The notes beneath the pieces are model-generated. The model made no database searches and was not told the DNA's origin. It worked only from the letters and a program-made list of their open reading frames with translations. Of a stretch of DNA of 64,000 nt, positions 17,635-26,451 are shown one piece after another. The translations under genes were made by a program, and so were the position numbers. The stretch's first letter is position 1, and the number at the start of each line of letters is the position of its first letter. The DNA lies in assembly GCF_016508255.1 (NCBI RefSeq), contig NZ_JADVKT010000002.1, positions 310,001 to 374,000 of the forward strand, read 5' to 3'. This stretch comes from Acinetobacter calcoaceticus (GTDB lineage: Bacteria; Pseudomonadota; Gammaproteobacteria; Pseudomonadales; Moraxellaceae).

Positions 17635-18672
17635 ATGAAACAGTACGTTCAACAGACAATTAAACTTGGCACTGCATCAGTTTTAGGTGTAGTGGTCGCT
17701 ATTCAAATGGGATGTTCATCAGCAACATCAAAACAATCAGAAGAAATTACAGTCTATACGGCAGTGGAAGCCGACCAGCTTAAACAATACCAAGAAGAAT
17801 TACACAAAGCCTATCCAGAACTAAAAGTAAAATGGGTACGTGATTCAACTGGTGTAATTACCGCTAAACTTTTGGCAGAACAGAAAAATCCTCAAGCGGA
17901 CGTGGTTTTTGGTGTGGCTTTAACCAGTTTGTTGGTCATGGAAAAGAAAGACATGCTTGAGCCTTTTAAACCTGAAGGCGTCCAAAATTTAAAACCCGAA
18001 TTTGTAAGTCAAAAAAATGTACCGACTTGGACAGGTATGGATGCATGGGAATCTGCAATCTGTGTAAATAAAGTCGAATTAGAAAAACGTAAGCTACCGA
18101 TTCCAAAAACTTGGAAAGATTTAACCAACCCAATTTATAAAAACCTAATTGTGATGCCAAATCCGGCTTCAAGTGGTACAGGATATTTAGATGTCACTGC
18201 TTGGATGCAGATCTGGGGTGAAAAGCAGGCATGGGACTATATGCAGGCTTTAGATAAAAACATTTCGCAATATCCTCACTCTGGTTCAAAACCTTGCAAG
18301 ATGGCCGCACAAGGCGAAATTCCAATTGGTGTTTCTTTCGGTTATCCAGCATTTAAATTAAAAGCAGAAGGTGCACCTTTAGAAGTGGTTTATCCAACTG
18401 AAGGGTTAGGTTGGGAAATGGAAGCTTCAGCGATTGTGAAAGGAACCAAAAAATTAAGTAGCGCACAAAAATTTATTAATTGGTCTGTGAGTAAAGCAGC
18501 AAATGAAGCTTATGCGCATAACTTTTCAATGGTCGCTTATAAAGGCATTGAAAATACGACCATGGATTTCCCGAAAAATCTTCCTCAAATGCTAGTAAAA
18601 AATGATTTTTATTGGGCGGCTGAGCAGCGTGAACGTATTTTGGCTGAATGGTCAAAGCGTTTTGAAAAGTGA
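17635..18672 (+). CDS. phnS: 2-aminoethylphosphonate ABC transporter substrate-binding lipoprotein (PhnS)
   Basis: Periplasmic solute-binding protein of the Fe3+/polyamine/AEP class (345 aa from ATG 17635; a TTG start at 17593 would add 14 residues). The N-terminal signal has a hydrophobic stretch and a lipobox IQMGC, so it is probably a lipoprotein. EEITVYTAVEADQLKQYQEELHKAYPELKVKWVRDSTGVITAKL is typical of this family, as is the SSGTGYLDVTAWMQIWGE segment. It is followed directly by the ATPase and permease genes. Spermidine or iron binding are alternatives, but the adjacent phnW/phnX point to aminoethylphosphonate. Confidence 0.85.
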   Translation: MKQYVQQTIKLGTASVLGVVVAIQMGCSSATSKQSEEITVYTAVEADQLKQYQEELHKAYPELKVKWVRDSTGVITAKLLAEQKNPQADVVFGVALTSLLVMEKKDMLEPFKPEGVQNLKPEFVSQKNVPTWTGMDAWESAICVNKVELEKRKLPIPKTWKDLTNPIYKNLIVMPNPASSGTGYLDVTAWMQIWGEKQAWDYMQALDKNISQYPHSGSKPCKMAAQGEIPIGVSFGYPAFKLKAEGAPLEVVYPTEGLGWEMEASAIVKGTKKLSSAQKFINWSVSKAANEAYAHNFSMVAYKGIENTTMDFPKNLPQMLVKNDFYWAAEQRERILAEWSKRFEK

Positions 18673-18694
18673 TCTTTTGGATAAAGGCTTCATT

Positions 18695-19897
18695 ATGCAA
18701 ATTCCTTCGTCATTGCAATCATCGCTGAATGTTCAAAACCAAAATGCTGGGTTAGCAGGGCAGTTATTGTCGACATTAAAGACTTATAAATACCCTGAAC
18801 ATAGCCCTGTAGTTTTGGAAGTGGTGGATATTCAAAAAAAGTTCCAACACTTTCAGGCTTTAAGCCATATTAATTTGGACCTCAAATCTGGTGAGTTTGT
18901 CAGTTTTTTAGGACCGTCAGGATGTGGAAAAACCACATTGCTACGTATTATTGCGGGCCTAGAAAAACCTGATTATGGAAAAGTCATTAAAAAAGGAACA
19001 GATATTACATTGCTCAGTGCGGAAAAGCGTCACTGTGGCATTGTGTTCCAGAACTATGCGTTATTTCCAAACTTAAATGTCGAAGAGAATATTGCTTTTG
19101 GATTAGACAAAAGAAAATGGGATAAAGCAGAGCGTAGCCAACGGGTTCAACAGTTATTAGAGCTGATTGAGTTGCCCAATATTGCAAAAAAATATCCAAA
19201 CCAATTGTCGGGCGGGCAGCAGCAACGTGTTGCACTTGCTCGGGCAATTGCACCGAATCCCGATATTTTATTGCTAGATGAACCGTTGTCTGCACTTGAT
19301 GCTCAGGTGCGTTTGAACCTAAGACAAAAAATTCGTTCAATTCAATCACAGCTTAACTTGCCAACCATTATGGTGACACACGACCAAGAAGAAGCATTAA
19401 GCATTTCTGACCGTGTTGTTGTCATGAATCATGGTGTGATTGAGCAAATTGATACGCCGCATAATATTTATTACAAACCACAAACGCGTTTCGTTGCTAA
19501 ATTTATTGGCACAATGAACTTTCTGGAAGCCACTTGTTCAGCGACTAATCAGCTCGATATTTTGGGTTTTATTCAGTTGAGTTTGGAGCAGCAAAAGCTG
19601 AAAGCAGGGCAAAATTACAGTATCGGTTTTAGACCTGAAGTCGTCGAGTTAGTCGATGATTTAGGCGGCGATAAAGAGTCACTCTACCTACCGATTAAAG
19701 TATTAAGTACCGAGTTTTTAGGTGCGAAACGTCGTTTATTCTGTGCCATTAATATTGATGGAATTGAGCAGGCAGAACATGTTTTGCAAATTGAAATTGA
19801 AAATACAAAGTTCAAATATTTGCAAGAATTTATGTTTATAAAAGTGCCTAATCAGCTCATTCATGTCTTTGATGAGCAAGGATATGCACTATGTTAA
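18695..19897 (+). CDS. phnT: 2-aminoethylphosphonate ABC transporter ATP-binding protein (PhnT)
   Basis: 400 aa. Walker A GPSGCGKTTLLR, Q-loop VFQNYALFPNLNV, signature LSGGQQQRVALARAIA, Walker B ILLLDEPLSALDA, and H-loop VTHDQEEAL are all present. A C-terminal TOBE-like regulatory extension follows, as in the PotA/FbpC/PhnT family. Start at ATG 18695; the longer in-frame start at 18602 lies inside phnS. It overlaps the permease gene by 7 nt, consistent with coupled translation. Confidence 0.9.
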   Translation: MQIPSSLQSSLNVQNQNAGLAGQLLSTLKTYKYPEHSPVVLEVVDIQKKFQHFQALSHINLDLKSGEFVSFLGPSGCGKTTLLRIIAGLEKPDYGKVIKKGTDITLLSAEKRHCGIVFQNYALFPNLNVEENIAFGLDKRKWDKAERSQRVQQLLELIELPNIAKKYPNQLSGGQQQRVALARAIAPNPDILLLDEPLSALDAQVRLNLRQKIRSIQSQLNLPTIMVTHDQEEALSISDRVVVMNHGVIEQIDTPHNIYYKPQTRFVAKFIGTMNFLEATCSATNQLDILGFIQLSLEQQKLKAGQNYSIGFRPEVVELVDDLGGDKESLYLPIKVLSTEFLGAKRRLFCAINIDGIEQAEHVLQIEIENTKFKYLQEFMFIKVPNQLIHVFDEQGYALC

Positions 19898-21600
19898 ACG
19901 AAGCTGCTTCAGCGGTTTTAAAAACACAGCCGCGTCAAAAAACTGAATATTCTTTAAGATCGAACATCGCTTTGTTTGTTGTGGCAATTGCACTGACATT
20001 AGCCATTGTTGCACCATTAATTATGCTGTTTCAAAGTGCTTTTTTTGATGAAAATCAAAACTTTGTTGGCCTTGAAAATTTCTATAATTATTTTGGTAGT
20101 CCGGCTTTAGTGAGTTCTGTATTTAATTCGGTGTGGATCGCGTGTACAGCAACTGTCATTACAGTGCTTCTTGCCAGTATTTATGCGTTTGCTTTGACCA
20201 ATGTCAATATTAAAGGAAAAGGCTTCTTTAAATTGGTGGCTTTTTTACCGATCTTGGCACCATCACTTTTGCCTTCCTTGGCATTGGTTTATTTGTTTGG
20301 CAAGCAAGGTGTATTCAAGTCTTTATTGGGTGATGTACAGATTTATGGCCCAATTGGTATTTTAATCAGTTATTGCTTTTGGTTGTTTCCAGCTATTTTG
20401 ATGTTGATGATTGTCTCTTTTAGAAGTGTCGATCAGCGTTTAATTGAAGCATCTTTGTCACTCGGAAAAAATATCTGGAAGACGCATTATCATGTGACTT
20501 TACCTGCAGTTCGTTATGGACTCATCAGTGCAAGTCTGGTGGCTTTCATTTATGTACTAACAGATTTTGGTATTCCGAAAGTCATTGGCGGTTCATTTAA
20601 CATGATGGCGCTTGATGTCTATAAGCAGATTATTGGTCAGCAAAATATGAGCATGGGCGCGGTGATTTCCATCTTGTTATTACTGCCGGCAGTTTTTGTG
20701 TTCATTTTTGATCGTATACAAAGCAAACGCCATGCACGTTTTCAAGCCTTTCAAATTAAGCCTTATGTCTCTGCGCGTAATGAAAAGCTTGAAACGGTTT
20801 TGACTTTATTTTGTGGCTTGGTTTCGGGTTCGATTTTACTCATTATCTTAACAGCAGTGCTGGCTTCATTTATCCAGTCTTGGCCCTACGATTTGTCTTT
20901 GACCTTAGAACACTACAGTTTTGAATATGTCGATGGCGGCGGTTGGGCAGCGTATTTCAACTCGGTTCGAATGGCTTTTTTCAGTACGATTGTTGGAACA
21001 GTACTCATTTTTATGGTGGCGCTATTAACCGAACGTTTTAAGGCACATCCTCTCATTAAAAATTATGTGCAGGCTTTGGTTTTGTTGCCATTGGCAGTGC
21101 CAGGTCTGGTTTTAGGTATTGCATATATTCTGTTTTTTAATCAACAAAGTAATCCCTTAAATATTCTGTACGGCACCATGACCATTTTGGTGATTTCAAC
21201 CATCATGCATTATTACACTGTGCCACACCTGACTTTAACCAATGCCATTAAACAGATTCCGATACAACTTGATCAGGCAGCACAAACTTTAGGTACATCG
21301 AAGTGGAAAACCTTTTGGAAAGTGTATTTGCCAATGTGTTTTCCAGCGCTATGCGATGTATCGGTCTATGTTTTTGTGAATGCCATGACGACCGTGTCAG
21401 CTGTGATTTTCTTGTATTCACCAGACACCAGTTTAGCTGCGGTTGCTGTTCTAAATATGGATGATGCAGGAGACACGGTTGCTGCCGTTGCCATGAGCAT
21501 TTTAATTTTGATGACTTCATGTGTTGTAAAACTCATTCATTGGTTATTTACCCGAAAAATGATGGCAAGAAGTCAGCAATGGCGCGAAAGCTCCCACTAG
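19891..21600 (+). CDS. fused ABC permease for 2-aminoethylphosphonate (PhnU-PhnV type)
   Basis: 569 aa inner-membrane protein with two copies of the BPD permease domain in one chain, about 11-12 membrane segments. The first EAA-type loop is IEASLSLGKNIWKTHYHVTLPAVRYG at about residues 187-212. The second is LDQAAQTLGTSKWKTFWKVYLPMCFPAL at about 460-487. The usual two-gene pair phnU and phnV is thus a single gene here, as in FbpB-type transporters. It overlaps phnT and lies 101 bp before the FAD oxidoreductase gene. Confidence 0.88.
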   Translation: MLNEAASAVLKTQPRQKTEYSLRSNIALFVVAIALTLAIVAPLIMLFQSAFFDENQNFVGLENFYNYFGSPALVSSVFNSVWIACTATVITVLLASIYAFALTNVNIKGKGFFKLVAFLPILAPSLLPSLALVYLFGKQGVFKSLLGDVQIYGPIGILISYCFWLFPAILMLMIVSFRSVDQRLIEASLSLGKNIWKTHYHVTLPAVRYGLISASLVAFIYVLTDFGIPKVIGGSFNMMALDVYKQIIGQQNMSMGAVISILLLLPAVFVFIFDRIQSKRHARFQAFQIKPYVSARNEKLETVLTLFCGLVSGSILLIILTAVLASFIQSWPYDLSLTLEHYSFEYVDGGGWAAYFNSVRMAFFSTIVGTVLIFMVALLTERFKAHPLIKNYVQALVLLPLAVPGLVLGIAYILFFNQQSNPLNILYGTMTILVISTIMHYYTVPHLTLTNAIKQIPIQLDQAAQTLGTSKWKTFWKVYLPMCFPALCDVSVYVFVNAMTTVSAVIFLYSPDTSLAAVAVLNMDDAGDTVAAVAMSILILMTSCVVKLIHWLFTRKMMARSQQWRESSH

Positions 21601-21701
21601 GTCTTAGCTAAACACAATTTTTATTTAACCGACTGAAACGAAATGCTTTGTTAAACAAGGCAAGGATTTGTTCATCCTAAATTTCGCAAATTGGAAGTCT
21701 T

Positions 21702-22856
21702 ATGAATAACGTACAGTTTGATTTAATTGTTGTTGGTGGCGGTATTTTAGGTTTGTCTGCTGCCATACAGGCACAAGAGCAAGGCTTAAAGGTTTGTATT
21801 TTTGAGAAAAATGCCAAGCCTGTAGGTGCAACTCGCCGTAATTTTGGCATGGTTGGAACATCGACATTAACGCACCCCGAACAGCAGTGGCGAAATTATG
21901 CACTTGAAACCCGTTCTTTTTACCAGCGTATTCAAGCTGAAACCGATATTTCATTTGAGCAAAGACAAGGCGTATATCTGGCAAATACTGCGCTTGAATG
22001 GCAGGTTTTAAATGAGTTTGCCGAGCGTGCAGATAAGTACCAGATTCCGGTTCATTTATTCAGTCATGAAGAACTGACTACCCAATTTTCGTATTTAACT
22101 CCTGAGCAGCAGTTTCAAGGTGGCTTGGTTTTTGAAGAGGATTATTCGGTTGAACCACATGTAATTGGGCAACGGCTATTGGCGTATGCACAAAGAAAAG
22201 GTGTGTTGATCTATACCAATGCCTGTGTAGTACAGACCGAATATCAGCAGGGAAATTGTCAGGTTCGTTTGGCAAGTGGTGAAACTTATCGAGCAAATAA
22301 AGTTTTGATCTGTCACGGTGAGGTTATTGATGTTTTATATCCAGAGCTGCTGCAAAGTTTGAACCTGAAACGTTGTGGCTTACAAATGGCACTGACTCAA
22401 ACTTTTAAGCAAAAATTAAATGCTTCTCTTTATTCAGGTTTGTCGATTTCGCGCTATCCAGCCTTTGAAATTTGTCCGAGTCATGCTGAGCTGGTCCAAG
22501 CATCACAGCAGGGGTTGATCAAAGAATTTGGTATTCATATTTTAATTAAACAGAACGAATTTGGTGAACTCATCGTAGGTGATAGTCACGAATACCATCT
22601 GCTTGATGAAGCACCTCAGTTTGAGCAACGTGAAGATATTAATGAGTTTATTCAAGCGTACTGCCATGAAAAATTAGGGCTGACTTTACCTCCGATTCAA
22701 AAACGCTGGAATGGTTATTACCTAACCCATGAACATGAGTTGGCTTGCGTCACTGAAGCCGAGAAAAACATCTTTTTGGTGAGTGCGATTGCGGGCAAAG
22801 GCATGACCACAGGGGCCGGTTTTATCAAAGAAGTGCTAGAACAAAATATTTATTAG
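21702..22856 (+). CDS. FAD-dependent amine oxidoreductase of the phosphonate cluster (TIGR03364-like)
   Basis: 384 aa DAO-type flavoprotein. FAD-binding motif LIVVGGGILGLSAAIQAQEQGLKVCIFEKN is at about residues 7-36. The C-terminal GKGMTTGAGF segment is typical of glycine-oxidase-like proteins. Such oxidoreductases recur beside phnW/phnX, and some oxidise N-methyl-aminoethylphosphonate or aminoethylphosphonate itself. It may therefore widen the substrate range of the pathway or bypass the transaminase. The exact substrate here is unknown. Confidence 0.82.
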   Translation: MNNVQFDLIVVGGGILGLSAAIQAQEQGLKVCIFEKNAKPVGATRRNFGMVGTSTLTHPEQQWRNYALETRSFYQRIQAETDISFEQRQGVYLANTALEWQVLNEFAERADKYQIPVHLFSHEELTTQFSYLTPEQQFQGGLVFEEDYSVEPHVIGQRLLAYAQRKGVLIYTNACVVQTEYQQGNCQVRLASGETYRANKVLICHGEVIDVLYPELLQSLNLKRCGLQMALTQTFKQKLNASLYSGLSISRYPAFEICPSHAELVQASQQGLIKEFGIHILIKQNEFGELIVGDSHEYHLLDEAPQFEQREDINEFIQAYCHEKLGLTLPPIQKRWNGYYLTHEHELACVTEAEKNIFLVSAIAGKGMTTGAGFIKEVLEQNIY

Positions 22857-22861
22857 TTTGT

Positions 22862-22881
22862 AATCTGGTTTAAACCAGATT
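22862..22881. promoter_or_regulatory. PhnR operator candidate, copy 2
   Basis: AATCTGGTTTAAACCAGATT, identical to the core of the site at 17550-17569 and itself a perfect palindrome. A -10-like TATATT follows at 22886. It gives phnWX an own promoter under the same regulator. Confidence 0.75.
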
Positions 22882-22921
22882 GGTGTATATTGAAATTAAC
22901 GTTAAAGAAACGAGCAATCTT

Positions 22922-24070
22922 ATGAACATGCAACCACAACTCGATATGGATTTAGAAAACAAATATCTGCTTCTTACTCCAGGTCCGTTATCAACCTCTG
23001 CGACAGTGCGCCGCGCCATGCAAAAAGACTGGTGTACTTGGGACCAAGAATATAATTCGCTTGTACAAGATATCCGCTCTCGATTGGTCAACTTGGCAAC
23101 TAATCAACCTGAACAATATACGGCTGTGCTAATGCAAGGCAGTGGTAGTTTTGCCGTGGAGTCTGTGCTTGGTTCAGCTATTCCGCGTGATGGCAAAATC
23201 TTAATTATTAATAATGGCGCATACGGTGCACGTATGGTGCAAATGGCACGTTGCCTAAATATTGAAGTGATAGAGCTGAACTATTTAGAGACCCAGACAC
23301 CAGATTTACAAGAAATTGATCGTGTTTTAAAAGATCAAACCATTAGCCATGTTGCTTGTGTGCACTGTGAAACCACCACCGGAATTTTAAACCCAATTCA
23401 AGATATTGGCCGTTTAGTTAAATCGGCAGGAAAAATCTGGATTGTGGATGCGATGAGTTCATTTGGCGGTGTGCCAATGGATATAGCTGAGCTTGAAATT
23501 GATTTTCTGATTTCAAGTGCGAATAAATGTATTCAAGGTGTTCCGGGCTTTGGTTTCATTTTGGCAAAACGTGATTGTCTAGAAGAGTGTAAAGGTTTGG
23601 CGCGTTCGGTCAGCCTCGATTTATACGACCAGTGGAATACCATGGAGCAACATAACGGTAAATGGCGTTTTACCTCGCCAACCCACGTAGTACGTGCATT
23701 TTACCAAGCATTGCTTGAACTAGAGACAGAGGGCGGAGTAGCTGCACGTTATCAACGTTATTTACAAAATCAGCAAACCTTATCGCAAGGTATGCAACAG
23801 CTTGGTTTTGAATTGGTATTAGGCAATCAATCACCTCAATCCCCAATTATCACCACATTCCTTTACCCGACAGTCGAAACATTTAGCTTTCTGTCATTTT
23901 ATGAAACGCTGAAAAAATCAGGCTACGTGATTTATCCGGGCAAGGTCACAGATCTCAACTGTTTCCGTATTGGCAATATTGGCGAAGTTTATGTTCATGA
24001 CATTGAAGGGTTGCTGGCTGCTATTGCCAGTTATTGCAAAGACCATCTACAGCAAGCTGTAACAGCATAA
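22922..24070 (+). CDS. phnW: 2-aminoethylphosphonate-pyruvate transaminase PhnW
   Basis: PLP enzyme that transfers the amino group of 2-aminoethylphosphonate to pyruvate, giving phosphonoacetaldehyde and alanine. 382 aa from ATG 22922; the longer TTG frame would begin inside the operator. Class V aminotransferase features: [26 protein letters not shown] at the N-terminus, a GSGSFAVE phosphate-binding turn, VDAMSSFGG with the PLP-ring Asp, and Lys202 in [15 protein letters not shown] as the Schiff-base lysine. Followed by phnX after 36 bp. Confidence 0.95.
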   Translation: MNMQPQLDMDLENKYLLLTPGPLSTSATVRRAMQKDWCTWDQEYNSLVQDIRSRLVNLATNQPEQYTAVLMQGSGSFAVESVLGSAIPRDGKILIINNGAYGARMVQMARCLNIEVIELNYLETQTPDLQEIDRVLKDQTISHVACVHCETTTGILNPIQDIGRLVKSAGKIWIVDAMSSFGGVPMDIAELEIDFLISSANKCIQGVPGFGFILAKRDCLEECKGLARSVSLDLYDQWNTMEQHNGKWRFTSPTHVVRAFYQALLELETEGGVAARYQRYLQNQQTLSQGMQQLGFELVLGNQSPQSPIITTFLYPTVETFSFLSFYETLKKSGYVIYPGKVTDLNCFRIGNIGEVYVHDIEGLLAAIASYCKDHLQQAVTA

Positions 24071-24106
24071 TTTTTATTAAATTATTTAAATTAAAGGAAA
24101 TACATC

Positions 24107-24922
24107 ATGACAACGAACAATACACAAATTCAAGCCGTGGTTTTTGACTGGGCTGGCACAACTGTAGATTTTGGTTCACGCGCCCCGATTTTGGCTTTTA
24201 TGGCTTTATTTAAAGACAATAAAGTTGAAATTACGGTTGAAGAAGCTCGTGCTCCAATGGGCTTGGAAAAACGCGACCATATTGCTGCCGTTTTAAAAAT
24301 GCCGCGCGTAGCTGCCGCATGGCAGGAGGTTTATGGTCAGACGGCAACTAAGGCAGATATTGACCGTTTATATAAAGATTTTATTCCGTATCAATTAAAA
24401 TCGATTCCAACATGTTCTGCTTTAATTCCGGGTGCATTGGCGACTTTTGAAAATATTAAAGGCCGTGGTGCAAAAATTGGCAGTAACACGGGCTATGCAT
24501 CAATGATGATTGGGCGATTGGTTAAAGATGCTGCCGATCAGGGTTACCGACCTGACTGTATTGTTACGGCAAGTGATGTGAAATTTGGTCGTCCATATCC
24601 TGAAATGTTATGGAAAAACTTAATTCAACTCGACGTATCAGACATCAAAACAGTTGTAAAAGTGGATGATACCGTAGTGGGTATTGATGAAGGTTTAAAT
24701 GCAGGATGCTGGACGGTAGGTCTTGCAATTAGTGGTAACGAAGTCGGTTTAAGCTATGAAGAGTGGAGCGCATTATCGGCTGATGAACAAATTGTTCTAA
24801 AAGATAAGGCATATCGAAAAATGAATGCCTCGGGTGCTCACTATGTGATTGATAGTGTAGCCGATTTGCCAAATGTTCTAGATGATATTGAACGTCGTTT
24901 AGGACAGGGCGAAAGACCTTAA
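24107..24922 (+). CDS. phnX: phosphonoacetaldehyde hydrolase PhnX
   Basis: HAD-superfamily enzyme that cleaves the C-P bond of phosphonoacetaldehyde to acetaldehyde and phosphate. The nucleophile is Asp14 in VVFDWAGTTVDFGS. The Schiff-base Lys unique to PhnX is Lys55 in MGLEKRDHIAAV. The HAD motif II region is IGSNTGYA, and KVDDTVVGIDEGLNAG carries the acidic motif. At 271 aa the length is normal. SD AAAGGA lies upstream. Last gene of the module. Confidence 0.95.
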   Translation: MTTNNTQIQAVVFDWAGTTVDFGSRAPILAFMALFKDNKVEITVEEARAPMGLEKRDHIAAVLKMPRVAAAWQEVYGQTATKADIDRLYKDFIPYQLKSIPTCSALIPGALATFENIKGRGAKIGSNTGYASMMIGRLVKDAADQGYRPDCIVTASDVKFGRPYPEMLWKNLIQLDVSDIKTVVKVDDTVVGIDEGLNAGCWTVGLAISGNEVGLSYEEWSALSADEQIVLKDKAYRKMNASGAHYVIDSVADLPNVLDDIERRLGQGERP

Positions 24923-25020
24923 ACAAAGTCTAGGCCAATATATTTTTAAGCTTAGCTCCCTTGAGAACTAAGCTTACCTAAAAAATTAAAATGAAGAGTA
25001 GATAAACTCTACATATTTTA

Positions 25021-25057
25021 AAATAAGGAGCAACCTTGCGGATTAAGCTCCTTATTT
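25021..25057. terminator. bidirectional terminator between phnX and the AAHS transporter gene
   Basis: AAATAAGGAGC (25021-25031) pairs exactly with GCTCCTTATTT (25047-25057). It sits between two convergent genes. Another hairpin (TAAGCTTAG/CTAAGCTTA, 24947-24976) precedes it but lacks a T-tract. Confidence 0.65.
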
Positions 25058-25060
25058 CTG

Positions 25061-25096
25061 TCTAACGATCTAAAAACATATGTTTTGATCGTTAGA
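25061..25096. repeat. long near-perfect inverted repeat
   Basis: TCTAACGATC pairs with GATCGTTAGA at the ends, and AAAACATATGTTTT is palindromic in the centre, with only a two-base TA bulge. Thirty-four of 36 bases are in symmetric pairing. Function unknown; it lies 4 nt after the terminator hairpin between convergent genes. Confidence 0.55.
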
Positions 25097-25139
25097 ACTA
25101 TCACTACATATAGACATCTGTTCTATGTAATGAATCTGT

Positions 25140-26390
25140 TTATGACTTTTGTGGGTCATATAATTTTTCTTTGATAAATAGAGCAGGGATCACACCACAA
25201 ATTAGGTAGGCAGCTCCCATCACGACAAAACCTAAACCAATAGATCCGCCAGATGCTAAGAAACCGATGGTTGCTGGTGCCAACGCAGCGCCTAAACGCC
25301 CGACATTATAAGCACCACCAATGGCTGTACCGCGAATAGCTGTTGCAAAGCTTTCGGTCATATAGGTTGCATTTACGCCATACGGAATACCGTAAAGGAA
25401 GCCGAAGGTGACGAGTAAATATAAAATGTTGCTTGGTGAGTTATAAAAAACAATCAGGGGTAGGAAAATAGCAGTACCGATTGCACCAAATGCATAGGTA
25501 AATCGACGTCCTAATTTATCGGCCATCATGCCTGCAAGGACTTTACCTAAAATCATGGCGGTATATGTACCCACCATATAAGCCGTCATTTCCTTGAACT
25601 TCATACCAAGTTCACTTTCTAGGTAGGATGGCATCCAGTTATTTACACCGTAGTAGCCAAACTGTAAGAAACCAGCGGTTAACGCCCACAAGATAAACAT
25701 ATTACGGTTTCGTTTATCTTGGAAAATAAGCTTAAATACCGAAGTTTTCTGCGAGTTTTGCGCCGTAACAGGTTGTTGAAGTCGTGACTGTTGCCATGCC
25801 TCTGGTTCAGGTACAAGAATATGCATGAGAACAGCCATAATGATTGGAATAATCGCAACGTAAAACAGCATGCGCCAGCCATGATCAGGAATAATCCAGC
25901 CCGCAAGTAAGGTTGCGACAATATATCCAACAGTCCAGCCGGCTTGTAAAGTGCCTAATACTGTAGTGCGGTAACGCGTTGGTACATATTCAGCCATGAG
26001 GGTATTACAGGCAATATAAAGTGAGCCAAGACCAAGCGATGCAAAAAATCTTAAAATACCAAACTGAAGAAAGTTCTGTGTAAAACCTAAGCCACAGGTA
26101 AGGAGTGAGAAAATTAAAATAGAAATAACCACAATGCGCACACGGCCAAATTTATCGCAAGCCCATCCCCCAAAAATTCCACCAACTGCCATACCTGCTA
26201 ATGTAAAACTGCCAAGCATGCCTGCTTGTACTGAACTTAATCCAAAATCTGCCTTAATGCTATTTAAGCTATAAGACAGCAGCATCAAATCTGCACCATC
26301 AACTAATAGCGCTAGAAATGCGAAAATAAATGCAATTTTCCACGTATGAGGTTGTACACGTGAAAGATTGTCTTTGTAATTTGTAGCCAT
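25140..26390 (-). CDS. MFS transporter, aromatic acid:H+ symporter (AAHS) family, DcaK-like
   Basis: 416 aa with 12 predicted membrane helices. The AAHS signatures are the DGADLMLLSYSL segment in helix 1 and GGWACDKFGRVRIVV in loop 2-3; the second-half repeat is GMMADKLGRRFTYAFG. It is clearly paralogous to the transporter at 40482-41765 (shared LYIACNTLMAEYVPTRYRTTVLGTL and FGFLYGIPYGVNATYMTESF). It is probably co-transcribed with the acyl-CoA dehydrogenase 61 bp upstream. Likely imports a dicarboxylate or aromatic acid that the neighbouring CoA-transferase activates; substrate unproven. Confidence 0.86.
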   Translation of the reverse strand: MATNYKDNLSRVQPHTWKIAFIFAFLALLVDGADLMLLSYSLNSIKADFGLSSVQAGMLGSFTLAGMAVGGIFGGWACDKFGRVRIVVISILIFSLLTCGLGFTQNFLQFGILRFFASLGLGSLYIACNTLMAEYVPTRYRTTVLGTLQAGWTVGYIVATLLAGWIIPDHGWRMLFYVAIIPIIMAVLMHILVPEPEAWQQSRLQQPVTAQNSQKTSVFKLIFQDKRNRNMFILWALTAGFLQFGYYGVNNWMPSYLESELGMKFKEMTAYMVGTYTAMILGKVLAGMMADKLGRRFTYAFGAIGTAIFLPLIVFYNSPSNILYLLVTFGFLYGIPYGVNATYMTESFATAIRGTAIGGAYNVGRLGAALAPATIGFLASGGSIGLGFVVMGAAYLICGVIPALFIKEKLYDPQKS

Positions 26391-26451
26391 AATCCATTAC
26401 CTACATTTGATTGAAAGTACTTCAAGTCGTTTTAAAGTGCTTGAAATTTGA

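Noticed and set aside
24947..24976. Hairpin TAAGCTTAG/CTAAGCTTA as the phnX terminator.
   Set aside because: No T-tract follows on either strand; the hairpin at 25021-25057 is better.
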